Assembly: GCF_900129365.1 (NCBI RefSeq)
Contig: NZ_FQVM01000006.1
Span: 1 to 64,000 of the forward strand
Reading direction: 5' to 3'
DNA length: 64,000 nt
Origin: Clostridium fallax
GTDB lineage: Bacteria > Bacillota > Clostridia > Clostridiales > Clostridiaceae
Shown here: piece by piece, positions 10,710 to 19,241 of the stretch
Layout: every line of letters begins with the position of its first letter
Numbering within the stretch: position 1 is the first letter of the stretch
Position numbers and translations under genes: made by a program
The notes under the pieces: generated by a model
The model's input: the letters and a program-made list of their open reading frames with translations, nothing else
Told to the model about the DNA's origin: nothing
Database searches by the model: none

Positions 10710-11339
10710 ATGAGAGCTTTAATAGTATCAGGTGGATATAAACCAAGTAATAAGATGTTTTTAGATGAAGTTAAAAAAGCTCAATATTTAATAGCTGCAG
10801 ATAGGGGAGCAGAAGTATTTATAAAAAATAATATAAAGCCTGATTTAGTAGTAGGAGATTTTGATTCTATAGGGGAAGAATTTAAGGAAAGTTTAAAAGA
10901 TTTTAATTTAGTTAAGTTTAATCCTGAGAAAGATTTTACAGATTCTGAAATAGCTTTTAATAAAGCTTTAGAAAAAGGGGTAAAGGAAATTGTTTTGTTA
11001 GGAGTTACAGGTAGTAGGTTAGATCATGCCTTTGGAAATATAGGACTTTTAAAGAAGGCCTTAGATAAAAATATAAAAGCTTATATAAAGGATAATAATA
11101 ATATTATATTTCTAACTAATAAGCCTATAAACTTAAAGGGAACTTATGGACAAACAATATCATTTCATGCTTACTGTGATATTGTTAAAAAATTTAATAT
11201 AAGAAAAGCTAAATATAGTCTTTATGATTATGATTTACATTTAGGGGAATCTAGAGCTATATCTAATGAGTTTTTAAATGAAGATATAGAAATAACCTTT
11301 GAAGAAGGTATTATAATGGTAGTTTACTCAAGAGATTAA
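10710..11339 (+). CDS. thiN: Thiamine pyrophosphokinase
   Basis: The protein makes thiamine diphosphate from thiamine and ATP. AADRGAE, VVGDFDSI and EKDFTDSE in the N-terminal half, and GVTGSRLDH further on, are the family's nucleotide- and substrate-binding motifs. The C-terminal part is the usual beta-rich thiamine-binding domain. The length of 209 residues is normal. It starts one base after the rpe stop, and GAGGGG inside rpe provides the ribosome site. Confidence 0.94.
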   Translation: MRALIVSGGYKPSNKMFLDEVKKAQYLIAADRGAEVFIKNNIKPDLVVGDFDSIGEEFKESLKDFNLVKFNPEKDFTDSEIAFNKALEKGVKEIVLLGVTGSRLDHAFGNIGLLKKALDKNIKAYIKDNNNIIFLTNKPINLKGTYGQTISFHAYCDIVKKFNIRKAKYSLYDYDLHLGESRAISNEFLNEDIEITFEEGIIMVVYSRD

Positions 11340-11403
11340 TTTATAAGTCACTAATAAGCTGTTTTTGCATAATATGTATTAAAGCAACTTATTGGTGATT
11401 TTT

Positions 11404-11551
11404 ATGTTTCAGTAAAAAAAGTAAATTTTTAAAACTAATATTAAGTTTAGGGGCATTTCTAATTATTTTAAATGTTTTTTGTAGTAAATTTTATTTAGTA
11501 GCATTAGGAGTAATAATTGCATTAATTGGTTATTCAATAAGTGAGAGTTAA
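11404..11551 (+). pseudogene. Frameshifted small membrane peptide ORF between thiN and spoVM
   Basis: A GGTGATTTTT-ATG start at 11404 runs into TAA after three codons. The frame one base later is open from there to TAA at 11549-11551. If a single base near 11408-11410 is skipped, the product would be about 48 residues: a basic N-terminus (MFSKKSKFLK) followed by two hydrophobic stretches with a short charged break, ending GYSISES. The composition looks like a real small membrane protein. It may be a genuine frameshift mutation, a sequence error, or chance; no family is recognised. Confidence 0.45.
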
Positions 11552-11573
11552 AAAGTTTGGGGGAAGAAGAAAT

Positions 11574-11648
11574 ATGAAAATTTTTGCTATTAAAGTTCCA
11601 AAGGCTATTTCGTGTATTGTAAAACTTTTTGTAAGAAAGAAAAAGTAG
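11574..11648 (+). CDS. spoVM: Stage V sporulation protein M (SpoVM)
   Basis: This 24-residue ORF encodes MKIFAIKVPK followed by an amphipathic helix with Cys, Ile, Val and a basic end (RKKK). It closely resembles SpoVM (KFYTIKLPKF in Bacillus), the peptide that recognises the convex forespore membrane, anchors SpoIVA and inhibits FtsH. The conserved Pro at position 9 is present. The position after rpe-thiN and before rpmB matches Bacillus and clostridia. A GGGGGAAG site precedes the ATG. It is too short for usual gene-calling cut-offs. Confidence 0.9.
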   Translation: MKIFAIKVPKAISCIVKLFVRKKK

Positions 11649-11717
11649 ATATACATAAAATAGCAAAAAATATTAAAAGTAATGGTATTGCTAGATTATA
11701 TATCTTCTAAAATTTTA

Positions 11718-11753
11718 AAAGCTACAGAATATAATTTCTGTAGCTTTCTTTAT
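11718..11753 (+). terminator. Intrinsic terminator after spoVM
   Basis: Arms AAAGCTACAGAA and TTCTGTAGCTTT (12 bp) flank a six-base loop, followed by a T-rich tail. It closes the rsgA-spoVM operon. Confidence 0.88.
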
Positions 11754-11816
11754 ATTTATTTTAATGAATTTTATGTTTTAATAAAAGTTAAAGTATTTTA
11801 TTGTTTTTTTTAAAAG

Positions 11817-11850
11817 AAAAAATGCAATTGTAAATTACACAACTGCATTT
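11817..11850 (-). terminator. Intrinsic terminator after rpmB
   Basis: On the minus strand, AAATGCAGTTGT and ACAATTGCATTT pair around a short loop and are followed by TTTTC/TTTT. It lies 11 bp past the rpmB stop. Confidence 0.85.
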
Positions 11851-11860
11851 AGTAAAACTA

Positions 11861-12052
11861 TTATATAGCTCTTTGAACTTTACCTGAACGTAAGCATCTA
11901 GTACATACGTGAACAGTTTTTGGAGTTCCGTTAACTATAGCTTTAACTTTCTTTATGTTTGGAGCCCACTTTCTCTTAGATTGTCTATGTGAGTGGCTGT
12001 ATTGTACTCCTGATACAACGCCTTTGTTGCATACATCGCATCTTCTTGCCAT
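11861..12052 (-). CDS. rpmB: 50S ribosomal protein bL28
   Basis: A 63-residue basic protein starting MARRCDVCNKG. It retains the zinc-binding pairs CDVC and CTRC, so it is the C+ (zinc-containing) form. It is encoded alone, divergent from asp23, as in most Firmicutes. AGGAGGTG precedes the ATG on the minus strand. A terminator follows, so it is a single-gene unit. Confidence 0.98.
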   Translation of the reverse strand: MARRCDVCNKGVVSGVQYSHSHRQSKRKWAPNIKKVKAIVNGTPKTVHVCTRCLRSGKVQRAI

Positions 12053-12103
12053 CTGAAAACACCTCCTTGCTGTGAAGATCTACTCTTCAATAGGACAAAT
12101 AAT

Positions 12104-12133
12104 ATTTTATCATAGAATATATAGATTATGCAA
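12104..12133 (-). promoter_or_regulatory. Candidate sigma-A promoter of rpmB
   Basis: On the minus strand TTGCAT (complement of 12128-12133) and TAAAAT (complement of 12104-12109) are separated by 18 bp, about 50 bp before the start codon. The match is fair rather than perfect. Confidence 0.5.
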
Positions 12134-12188
12134 GTAAAATATAAAATTTTCTTATTATGAAATTAATAAATATCATAAAGGTATTTGC

Positions 12189-12217
12189 TTGAATATTATT
12201 ATTAATTAATATAGAAT
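12189..12217 (+). promoter_or_regulatory. Candidate sigma-A promoter of asp23-fakA
   Basis: TTGAAT and TAGAAT are spaced by 17 bp, about 30 bp before the asp23 start codon. The surrounding DNA is AT-rich, so chance matches are possible. Confidence 0.5.
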
Positions 12218-12249
12218 ATAGTATATGGATAAATCAAGGAGGAATAGCC

Positions 12250-12597
12250 ATGATGGGATTTTCAAATGCAAATGGTAATATAAATTATTCTGATGAAGTG
12301 TTAGCTAAGATAGTTGGATTAGCTACAATGGAATGTTATGGAGTTGTCGGAATGGTTTCAAAAAACGCAACTGAAGGTTTTTGGGAATTAATGAGAGTAG
12401 AGAACTTAAGTAAAGGCGTTAAAATAAATTTTAATGAAAATAAATTAAATATAGAGTTATTTGTAATGGTTGAATATGGTGCTAAAATATCAGTTATAGC
12501 TAATAATATTATTCAAAAAGTTAAGTATAATGTGGAAAGCTATACAGGATTATCTGTGTCAGCAATTACTGTAAATGTTCAAGCAGTTAGAGTCTAG
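12250..12597 (+). CDS. Asp23/Gls24 family envelope stress protein (YloU)
   Basis: The 115-residue protein is a single Asp23 domain: MECYGVVGM near residue 30, the central KGVKI-beta segment, and the C-terminal VSAITVNVQAVRV. Family members associate with the membrane or envelope and often accompany fakA. The start ATG at 12250 follows AAGGAGGAATAGCC; a second ATG lies directly after it. FakA begins 13 bp downstream. Confidence 0.93.
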   Translation: MMGFSNANGNINYSDEVLAKIVGLATMECYGVVGMVSKNATEGFWELMRVENLSKGVKINFNENKLNIELFVMVEYGAKISVIANNIIQKVKYNVESYTGLSVSAITVNVQAVRV

Positions 12598-12610
12598 GAG
12601 GGAGTTTCCG

Positions 12611-14251
12611 ATGGAATATACTAAAATAAATGGAAAGCATTTTTATAACATGGTTGTAAATGCTAGTAATAGATTAGAAGAAGAAAGCGATTTTGTTAAT
12701 TCTTTAAATGTTTTCCCTGTGCCAGATGGAGACACAGGAACTAATATGTCAATGACTTTTAAAGCAGCAGTAAGAGAAATTGAAGGCATGCAAAATAGTA
12801 CAGTAGCAGAAATTTCCAAAAAACTTGCTAAAGGTGCTTTAATGGGAGCTAGAGGAAACTCTGGAGTTATTTTATCTCAAATTCTTAGAGGAATATCTAA
12901 AGGACTAGAAGATAAAGAAGAGGTTACAAGTAAAGAATTTGCTCATGGGTTAGAAGAAGGGTGTAAGGCTGCTTATAAAGCAGTAATGAGACCTACTGAA
13001 GGGACAATTCTTACAATTATAAGAGCTGCAGCTGAAACTGCTGTAAAATCTAATAAAGAAAATATCGTAGAACTTATGGAAGAAGTTTGTGTTGAAAGTA
13101 AGATAATGTTAGATAAAACTCCAGAAATGTTACCAGCACTTAAAAAGGCAAGGGTAGTAGATTCTGGTGGAATGGGATTATTAATCATATTAAAGGGAAT
13201 GGAGCAAGCTTTAGAAGAAGGAGTGGATTTTACAATCCAAGACTTTAAATCTAAAGGAGAAAGCAAAGTTTCTAAAGGTAATGTTGAAGAATGTGATATT
13301 AAATTCGGATATTGTACAGAATTTATAATTTTAGGTGATGCATCTTATGCAAATCAATTTAAAAACAGTATAGAATCTTTAGGAGACTCTATGATAGTTG
13401 TAGGATATGATGATGTAATAAAGGTTCATATTCATACAAATGATCCAGGAGAAGTTTTAAGTAGAGCAGTTAAAATAGGAGAGTTATCAAAAATAAAAAT
13501 TGATAATATGAGAGAAGAACATAGAAGCCTTATAATGGATGGGGCCTATAATAATGAAGAAGAAACTGTAGATACAGTAGAAGATAATGAACCTAAAAAA
13601 TATGCTTTTATAGCTGTTGCTATGGGAGAAGGAATTAAAAATATATTTAAAGATTTAGGTGTTGACTATGTTATAGAAGGTGGTCAAACAATGAATCCAA
13701 GTACAGAAGATATAATGAAATGCATAGAGAGTTTAAATGCAGAGCATATATTTGTACTTCCAAACAATAAAAATATAGTAATGGCAGCTAATCAAGCAGC
13801 AGAAATTTCAGATAAGGATGTAAGAGTTATACCAACTAAAACAATACCTCAAGGTATTACTTGCATAACTATGTTCAATCCAGAAAATGAAGTTTCTGAA
13901 AATGAAAAAGAGTTAAAAGAAGCTATTGATATGGTTAAAACTGGTAGTGTAACTTATGCAGTCCGTGACACAGAAGTTGATGGAAAAGAAATAAAAGAAG
14001 GTAATATTCTAGGATTATTAGAAGGAAAGATTAAAGAGGTAGGAGAAGATAAATTTAATGTTGCTGAAACTTTAATCGAAAAAATGGTAGATGAAGATAG
14101 TGAACTTATAACTATACTTTATGGAAAAGATTGTAATGATGAAGAAGTTGAAGAATTTAAGGAAAAAATAGAAGAAAAATATAGTGACTTAGATATTCAA
14201 TGTTATAAAGGGGAACAACCACTTTATTATTTTATAATGTCTGTAGAATAA
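12611..14251 (+). CDS. fakA: Fatty acid kinase catalytic subunit (FakA/YloV, DhaL-type)
   Basis: The N-terminal 200 residues form a DhaL/DAK2 domain with PVPDGDTGTNM and MGARGNSGVILSQ for ADP-Mg binding. A central domain and a C-terminal domain (residues about 330-546) follow, as in FakA, which phosphorylates FakB-bound fatty acids. The ATG at 12611 is preferred over an upstream TTG inside asp23, because GGAGGGAG lies directly before it and the domain starts there. The product is 546 residues. No fakB is seen nearby. Confidence 0.92.
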   Translation: MEYTKINGKHFYNMVVNASNRLEEESDFVNSLNVFPVPDGDTGTNMSMTFKAAVREIEGMQNSTVAEISKKLAKGALMGARGNSGVILSQILRGISKGLEDKEEVTSKEFAHGLEEGCKAAYKAVMRPTEGTILTIIRAAAETAVKSNKENIVELMEEVCVESKIMLDKTPEMLPALKKARVVDSGGMGLLIILKGMEQALEEGVDFTIQDFKSKGESKVSKGNVEECDIKFGYCTEFIILGDASYANQFKNSIESLGDSMIVVGYDDVIKVHIHTNDPGEVLSRAVKIGELSKIKIDNMREEHRSLIMDGAYNNEEETVDTVEDNEPKKYAFIAVAMGEGIKNIFKDLGVDYVIEGGQTMNPSTEDIMKCIESLNAEHIFVLPNNKNIVMAANQAAEISDKDVRVIPTKTIPQGITCITMFNPENEVSENEKELKEAIDMVKTGSVTYAVRDTEVDGKEIKEGNILGLLEGKIKEVGEDKFNVAETLIEKMVDEDSELITILYGKDCNDEEVEEFKEKIEEKYSDLDIQCYKGEQPLYYFIMSVE

Positions 14252-14270
14252 AAAATTTTATGAAAAATTA

Positions 14271-14294
14271 AAAGCGACTTAGTCGCTTTTTTTA
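14271..14294 (+). terminator. Intrinsic terminator after fakA
   Basis: AAAGCGAC and its complement surround a short TTAG centre, followed by seven T residues. Confidence 0.88.
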
Positions 14295-14349
14295 TTATTA
14301 ATAGATATAATATTCTTATAATTTTACAAAGGAAAAGGTAGGTGATTAT

Positions 14350-16383
14350 TTGAACATTAATAGTGAAGTTAGTATTTTAAAGGGAGTTGGCCCTAAACTT
14401 TTAGATAAATTAAATAAAGCAGGAATATTTACTGTATTAGATTTATTATTATATTTTCCAAAGGATTATGAGTATATAAATGGGGATAGTTCTCTAGTAG
14501 AAATAGATGAAAAAGAAAAAAGAATACTAAATTGCAAACTTTTATCCTTTGAGGGAACTATTAAAACAAAGACAAGAAAAACCTTAACTACTATAAAATT
14601 TATCTGCGGGGAAAAAATAGTTTTAGGGAAATGGTTTAATCAACCTTATATTATAAAAAATTTTAGAATTGGGGAAAGTTATAATCTTTTAGGGAAGTTT
14701 AAAATGGAGAAAAATCATATAGAAGTTATTAATCCTATATGTGCATGTAAAGAAGCATTAGATAGTGATATTATTCCTAAATATGCTCTTAAAAATGAAC
14801 TAACTAATAAAATATTATCAAAGCTTATAAATAATATTTTAGATACTGTAAATATAGAAGAGAATTTACCTAAAGACTTAATTGGAAAATATAATCTTAT
14901 GGATTTAGATAGAGCAATTAGAAATATACATTTTCCAAAAGATAAAGAATCACTTCTTTATTCTATAAAAAGGCTTAAATTTCAAGAACTTTTTATCTAT
15001 TCAATGAAGCTTATGGCATTAAAAAAAGAATTTAAAAATAAATCTAATGGAATTCCTTTTAAAATATCAGAGGAACTTATAGATTTAAAAAATAAAATTC
15101 CCTTTGCTTTAACAGAGGCTCAAAATAAAGTAATAAGAGAAATTTTAATAGATGAAAAAAAGCCATTTAATATGAATAGGTTAGTTCAAGGAGATGTAGG
15201 AAGTGGTAAAACTATAGTAGCTTTAATTGCTTTATTTAATGTTTATAAAAATGGATATCAAGTAGCTATGATGGCTCCTACAGAAATTTTAGCGAATCAA
15301 CATTATTTAGAATGCAAAAAATTATTTAAGGAATTTGATGTAGATATAGAGTTTTTAGTAGGAAGTACAAAGGCTTCTGAGAAAAAAAGAATAAAAGAAA
15401 AAATAAGTACTGGAGTTCCAGTAGTTATAATAGGAACTCACGCAATTATTCAAGAAGATGTTGAATTTAAAAAATTAGGACTTGTAATTACCGATGAACA
15501 GCATAGATTTGGAGTTGAGCAAAGAAGTAAGCTTATAAATAAAAATAAATTTGCAGATGTTTTAGTTATGACTGCAACACCTATACCAAGAACATTAGCT
15601 TTATACATTTATGGAGATTTAGATGTATCTGTAATAGATAAACTGCCCCCAGGAAGAAAAGCTATAGAAACTAAATTCTTTGAAGAAAAAAATAAACATA
15701 GAGCTTATAGCTTTGCATTAAATGAGATAAATAAAGGCCGACAGGTTTATATAGTATGTCCTCTTATTGAAGAAGGAGAAAAATTACAATTAAATTCTGT
15801 AGAAAAGCTTTATGAAAATCTTAAAGAAAATCAGTTTAAAAATATTGAAGTAGCTATTCTTCATGGAAAAATGAAAGCTAAAGAAAAGGAAGAAATTATA
15901 AGGGATTTTAAAGAGGGAAAAATAAAAGCTATAATATCTACTACAGTAATAGAGGTAGGAGTTAATGTACCTAATGCTAGCGTTATGATAATTGAGAATG
16001 CAGAAAGATTTGGATTATCTCAGCTCCATCAATTGAGAGGAAGAGTTGGAAGAGGTGAATATCAATCTTATTGTATTTTAATTGGAAATGCTAAAAATAA
16101 AGTTACAAAAAGAAGAATGGAAATTATGACTGAAAGTAATGATGGATTTTTTATAGCAGAGCAGGACTTAAAATTAAGAGGAACAGGAGATATGTTTGGA
16201 TTAAGGCAACATGGAGAAGATGGTCTTATTTTAGCTGATTTATATGAAGATATAGAAATTCTTAAGATATGTAGTAGAGAAGCTAATGAAATTGTATATA
16301 GTGATTTAAAAGAAAATAAAAAGTTTTTAGAAGAAGTAATAAAGACATTAGAAAGAAGTAGTAAATTCATATGTTTTAATTAG
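14350..16383 (+). CDS. recG: ATP-dependent DNA helicase RecG
   Basis: RecG reverses stalled forks and processes branched DNA. The N-terminal wedge (OB) domain covers about residues 1-170. The helicase core follows with Walker A GDVGSGKT, DEQH, TATPIPRT, and the C-terminal LRGRVGRG and QDLKLRGTGD. The length of 677 residues is normal. The start codon is TTG at 14350, behind GGTAGGTGAT; no earlier alternative fits. It heads the recG-rsmD-coaD cluster common in Firmicutes. Confidence 0.96.
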   Translation: MNINSEVSILKGVGPKLLDKLNKAGIFTVLDLLLYFPKDYEYINGDSSLVEIDEKEKRILNCKLLSFEGTIKTKTRKTLTTIKFICGEKIVLGKWFNQPYIIKNFRIGESYNLLGKFKMEKNHIEVINPICACKEALDSDIIPKYALKNELTNKILSKLINNILDTVNIEENLPKDLIGKYNLMDLDRAIRNIHFPKDKESLLYSIKRLKFQELFIYSMKLMALKKEFKNKSNGIPFKISEELIDLKNKIPFALTEAQNKVIREILIDEKKPFNMNRLVQGDVGSGKTIVALIALFNVYKNGYQVAMMAPTEILANQHYLECKKLFKEFDVDIEFLVGSTKASEKKRIKEKISTGVPVVIIGTHAIIQEDVEFKKLGLVITDEQHRFGVEQRSKLINKNKFADVLVMTATPIPRTLALYIYGDLDVSVIDKLPPGRKAIETKFFEEKNKHRAYSFALNEINKGRQVYIVCPLIEEGEKLQLNSVEKLYENLKENQFKNIEVAILHGKMKAKEKEEIIRDFKEGKIKAIISTTVIEVGVNVPNASVMIIENAERFGLSQLHQLRGRVGRGEYQSYCILIGNAKNKVTKRRMEIMTESNDGFFIAEQDLKLRGTGDMFGLRQHGEDGLILADLYEDIEILKICSREANEIVYSDLKENKKFLEEVIKTLERSSKFICFN

Positions 16384-16389
16384 TAATTG

Positions 16390-16411
16390 TACCATAATAA
16401 GTATTATGGTA
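16390..16411. repeat. Perfect 10-bp inverted repeat upstream of rsmD
   Basis: TACCATAATA and TATTATGGTA are separated by two bases in the 61-bp gap between recG and rsmD. No T-tract follows. It could be an operator or a small RNA hairpin near the ribosome site. Confidence 0.5.
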
Positions 16412-16444
16412 AAATGTTATGAGTAGAAAAAGGAGGAATAATAG

Positions 16445-17002
16445 ATGAGAATAATCGCAGGAAAAGCAAGGGGAAGAAAGCTTCTTTCACCAGATACTTA
16501 TGAAACAAGACCTACTTTAGATAGAGTAAAAGAATCAATGTTTAGTATAATTCAAGGATATATTCCAGATGCAACTGTAATAGATGTATTTGCAGGTACT
16601 GGAAGCCTAGGACTAGAGGCTGCAAGTAGAGGTGCAAAGGAAGTATTTTTAGTAGATAAAAGTCCAGTTACTTTCCCAAACTTAAAGAAGAATATAGAAA
16701 ATCTAAAATTTCAAGATTTTTGTCATGCTTTACATACAGATGCATATTCAGCATTAAAAAGTTTGGCTGATAAAGGAAAGAAATTTGATGTAATATTTAT
16801 AGATCCTCCATATTTAAAAGATATGATTCCGGAAGCAGTAAAAATAATTGAAGATAGAAATATACTTCAAGAGGATGGTATTATAGTTACTAAGATAGAT
16901 ACAAGTGAAGAAATTTTTCAAGGTACTGAAAAAATTAAACTATATGATACAAGAAAGTATGGAAATACTACAGTATGCTTTTACAGAATTGAGGAGGACT
17001 AA
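16445..17002 (+). CDS. rsmD: 16S rRNA (guanine-966-N2)-methyltransferase
   Basis: Starts MRIIAGKARGRKL, the family's RNA-binding N-terminus. It carries SAM motif I (DVFAGTGSLGLEA) and the catalytic DPPY tetrad (FIDPPYLK). The length of 185 residues is normal. AAGGAGG precedes the ATG, and coaD begins 6 bp after the stop, the usual partnership. Confidence 0.95.
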   Translation: MRIIAGKARGRKLLSPDTYETRPTLDRVKESMFSIIQGYIPDATVIDVFAGTGSLGLEAASRGAKEVFLVDKSPVTFPNLKKNIENLKFQDFCHALHTDAYSALKSLADKGKKFDVIFIDPPYLKDMIPEAVKIIEDRNILQEDGIIVTKIDTSEEIFQGTEKIKLYDTRKYGNTTVCFYRIEED

Positions 17003-17008
17003 AATAAA

Positions 17009-17491
17009 ATGAAAATTGCTGTTTACCCTGGAAGTTTTGATCCTATTACAAATGGGCATTTAGACATTATAAAAAGAGGTGCGAAAGCTTTCGATAAGGT
17101 TATAGTTGCAGTTATGGTAAATATAGATAAAAAAGGATTGTTTCACTATGAAGAAAGGGTAGATCTTATAAAAAAGTTAATAAAGGGTTTGGAAAATGTT
17201 ACCGTAGAAAGTCATAGTGGATTATTAATAGATTTAATGAGAGATAAAAATGCTACTATAATTTTAAAAGGTTTAAGATCTGTTGCAGATTTTGAATATG
17301 AGATGCAGATGGCACTAATTAATAAAAAATTAGATCCTAAAATAGATACAGTATTTATGATGACTAATACAGAATATTCATATATAAGCTCATCAGCTGT
17401 AAAGCAAATTGCAAAATTTGGTGGTAGTATAGAAGGATTGGTGCCAGAGGAGATAATTCCAGATGTAATTAGCAAAATTAAAAGCCAGTAA
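17009..17491 (+). CDS. coaD: Phosphopantetheine adenylyltransferase
   Basis: This enzyme catalyses the penultimate step of coenzyme A synthesis. The nucleotidyltransferase motif [12 protein letters not shown] (TxGH) and the C-terminal SSSAVK (ISSSxxR/K type) are both present in a protein of 160 residues, the usual length. It lies directly after rsmD with GAGGAGG before the ATG. Confidence 0.97.
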   Translation: MKIAVYPGSFDPITNGHLDIIKRGAKAFDKVIVAVMVNIDKKGLFHYEERVDLIKKLIKGLENVTVESHSGLLIDLMRDKNATIILKGLRSVADFEYEMQMALINKKLDPKIDTVFMMTNTEYSYISSSAVKQIAKFGGSIEGLVPEEIIPDVISKIKSQ

Positions 17492-17506
17492 TGGGGGGTA
17501 TTAGAA

Positions 17507-18037
17507 ATGGAAGTTAATGTAATAGAATTATTAGAATATCTCCAAGATATTATAGAAGGAGCATCAAAGGTACCTATAACAGGTAAAGTTGTTGTTGATA
17601 AGAAAGAAATTCTTGAGGTTATCGACCAAGTTATTAACTATTTACCGGAAGAACTTAAAAAAGCTCAGTGGATTATGAATGAAAAAGATAGAATTCTAGG
17701 AGAAGCTCAAAAGGAATATGAAGTTTATAAAGAACAAACAAAGGATCTTGTAAAAAAACAAGTTGATAACCATGATATAGTTAAAGAAGCTGAAATAAAA
17801 GCCCAAGAAATCATAACATTAGCTCAAAGAGATGCTAAACTTATGAGACTTGGGGCAAGAGATTATGCAGATGAAGTAGTAAGTCAATTGGAAAAACAAG
17901 TAGAGCTAAAGACAGCAGAATTATTAGATCAAGTAAAAACAAATGTTGAAAATTTTGCAGAAAATCTAACAAAAGATTTAAATACTACATCAACTTCAAT
18001 AAGAGAAAATATTCAGGAGTTAAGAAAGATGAAATAG
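17507..18037 (+). CDS. Conserved coiled-coil protein after coaD
   Basis: A 176-residue, charge-rich and almost entirely helical protein. Residues about 60-170 have heptad-like spacing, with DEVVSQLEKQVELKTAELLDQ as an example region, so a coiled coil is likely. No signal peptide or membrane segment is seen. Homologues in clostridia are often labelled ATPase, but no P-loop is visible here. It resembles the helical stalk of V-type ATPase peripheral subunits or DivIVA-like proteins only in general character. The 3' end overlaps the convergent ylbJ by 18 bp. Confidence 0.8.
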   Translation: MEVNVIELLEYLQDIIEGASKVPITGKVVVDKKEILEVIDQVINYLPEELKKAQWIMNEKDRILGEAQKEYEVYKEQTKDLVKKQVDNHDIVKEAEIKAQEIITLAQRDAKLMRLGARDYADEVVSQLEKQVELKTAELLDQVKTNVENFAENLTKDLNTTSTSIRENIQELRKMK

Positions 18038-19180
18038 TTTATCTAATAATAAAAATATAGAAGATAATACTAGTATTATTAATGTAGGAATAAAATAAGA
18101 AAAACTAGTTAATGTTACTCCAGTATTAAAGGTTTCTATAGAGTTTAAAGTAAATAGGCATATTATATAACAAATAATAACGGAAATTACTCCTTGTAGT
18201 ATTTTAAATAGTAAATATTTTATCATTGATATATTATGCTTGTACACGAATGAATTAACTTGAGCTAAAACCGAAAAGCTACCAAAAGAACAGATAAAAC
18301 TTAAAATACATAATTTTAATGTTAAATCTAACTGAGAAGTGGCTATTAAGTTTGCTCCGTTGGTAAGATCAATACTACCTAGTAATATGCCTTTTATGGA
18401 TTCAAAGTTTTCTATATTATAGTTAAATAACATTTTAGATAAATTGTTATCTTTAATTATAGTTATTAATAACGAGAAAAATATAACATATCCACCAACA
18501 GTTAATGTACCAGTTAAAGCATCAGTTATAGATAGCTTTAATATCTCCCCAATATTTTTTTCTTTTTTGTCTATCATAGGAGGAAGTTCTGAAGATAAAG
18601 GACTTCTCTTTTTTATTGTTAAAATTCCTATAATAATTGCAGAAATATAATTAGCAGCAAGGATTATGTAGCCAAAAGTGGCATTACCAAGCATTGAACT
18701 TCCTATGGCACCTATTATAAATAAGGGGCCGGCATTAGAGGCTATATTTAATAATCTTGAATATTCCTCATGTCCTATATATTTATTTTCATATAAATCT
18801 GTAGAATACTTAGCCCCTAAAGGATAACCGCAAATAAAACTTGCAACTATAGCAAAACTAGAAGCTTTAGAAAGTCTTAAAGGCTTACAGATTATAGGTC
18901 CTATTATTTTAGAGTATATATTTATTCCATTAAAGTGCATAAGCATATTACATATAACCATAAATGGAAATAGAGATGGAAGTATAGAATTTACAAAAAG
19001 ATCAGCGCCTTTTATTGAAGCCTTTATACATTGGTCTGGTGATAATATAAAATATAAAATTATTATAGTTAAAATAATAGTTGCAAAGGTGTTTATATTT
19101 ATTCCTCTTTCTTTCATTTGTTTTCCAAGAATAATAACTAAAAATATAATTAAAAAGCACAAAATATAGATACCATACAT
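18020..19180 (-). CDS. ylbJ: Sporulation integral membrane protein YlbJ
   Basis: A 386-residue protein with about eight hydrophobic segments and the nucleoside-recognition (Gate) domain seen in YlbJ and SpoIIIAA-associated transport-like proteins. CGYPLGAK and GPLFIIG are family-like motifs. YlbJ is needed for spore cortex formation in Bacillus. The start codon follows GGGGGATTG on the minus strand. It lies next to coaD and ylbM as in Bacillus, where ylbJ also sits in this cluster. Confidence 0.93.
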   Translation of the reverse strand: MYGIYILCFLIIFLVIILGKQMKERGININTFATIILTIIILYFILSPDQCIKASIKGADLFVNSILPSLFPFMVICNMLMHFNGINIYSKIIGPIICKPLRLSKASSFAIVASFICGYPLGAKYSTDLYENKYIGHEEYSRLLNIASNAGPLFIIGAIGSSMLGNATFGYIILAANYISAIIIGILTIKKRSPLSSELPPMIDKKEKNIGEILKLSITDALTGTLTVGGYVIFFSLLITIIKDNNLSKMLFNYNIENFESIKGILLGSIDLTNGANLIATSQLDLTLKLCILSFICSFGSFSVLAQVNSFVYKHNISMIKYLLFKILQGVISVIICYIICLFTLNSIETFNTGVTLTSFSYFIPTLIILVLSSIFLLLDKLFHLS

Positions 19181-19241
19181 TTTATCAATCCCCCTAAACT
19201 GTATATTGTATTTATATATGTGCTTTTTAAATATTATGACT

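Noticed and set aside
11463..11666. A 67-codon minus-strand frame opposite spoVM
   Set aside because: It is an AT-rich shadow frame with no ribosome site, opposite a recognisable spoVM.
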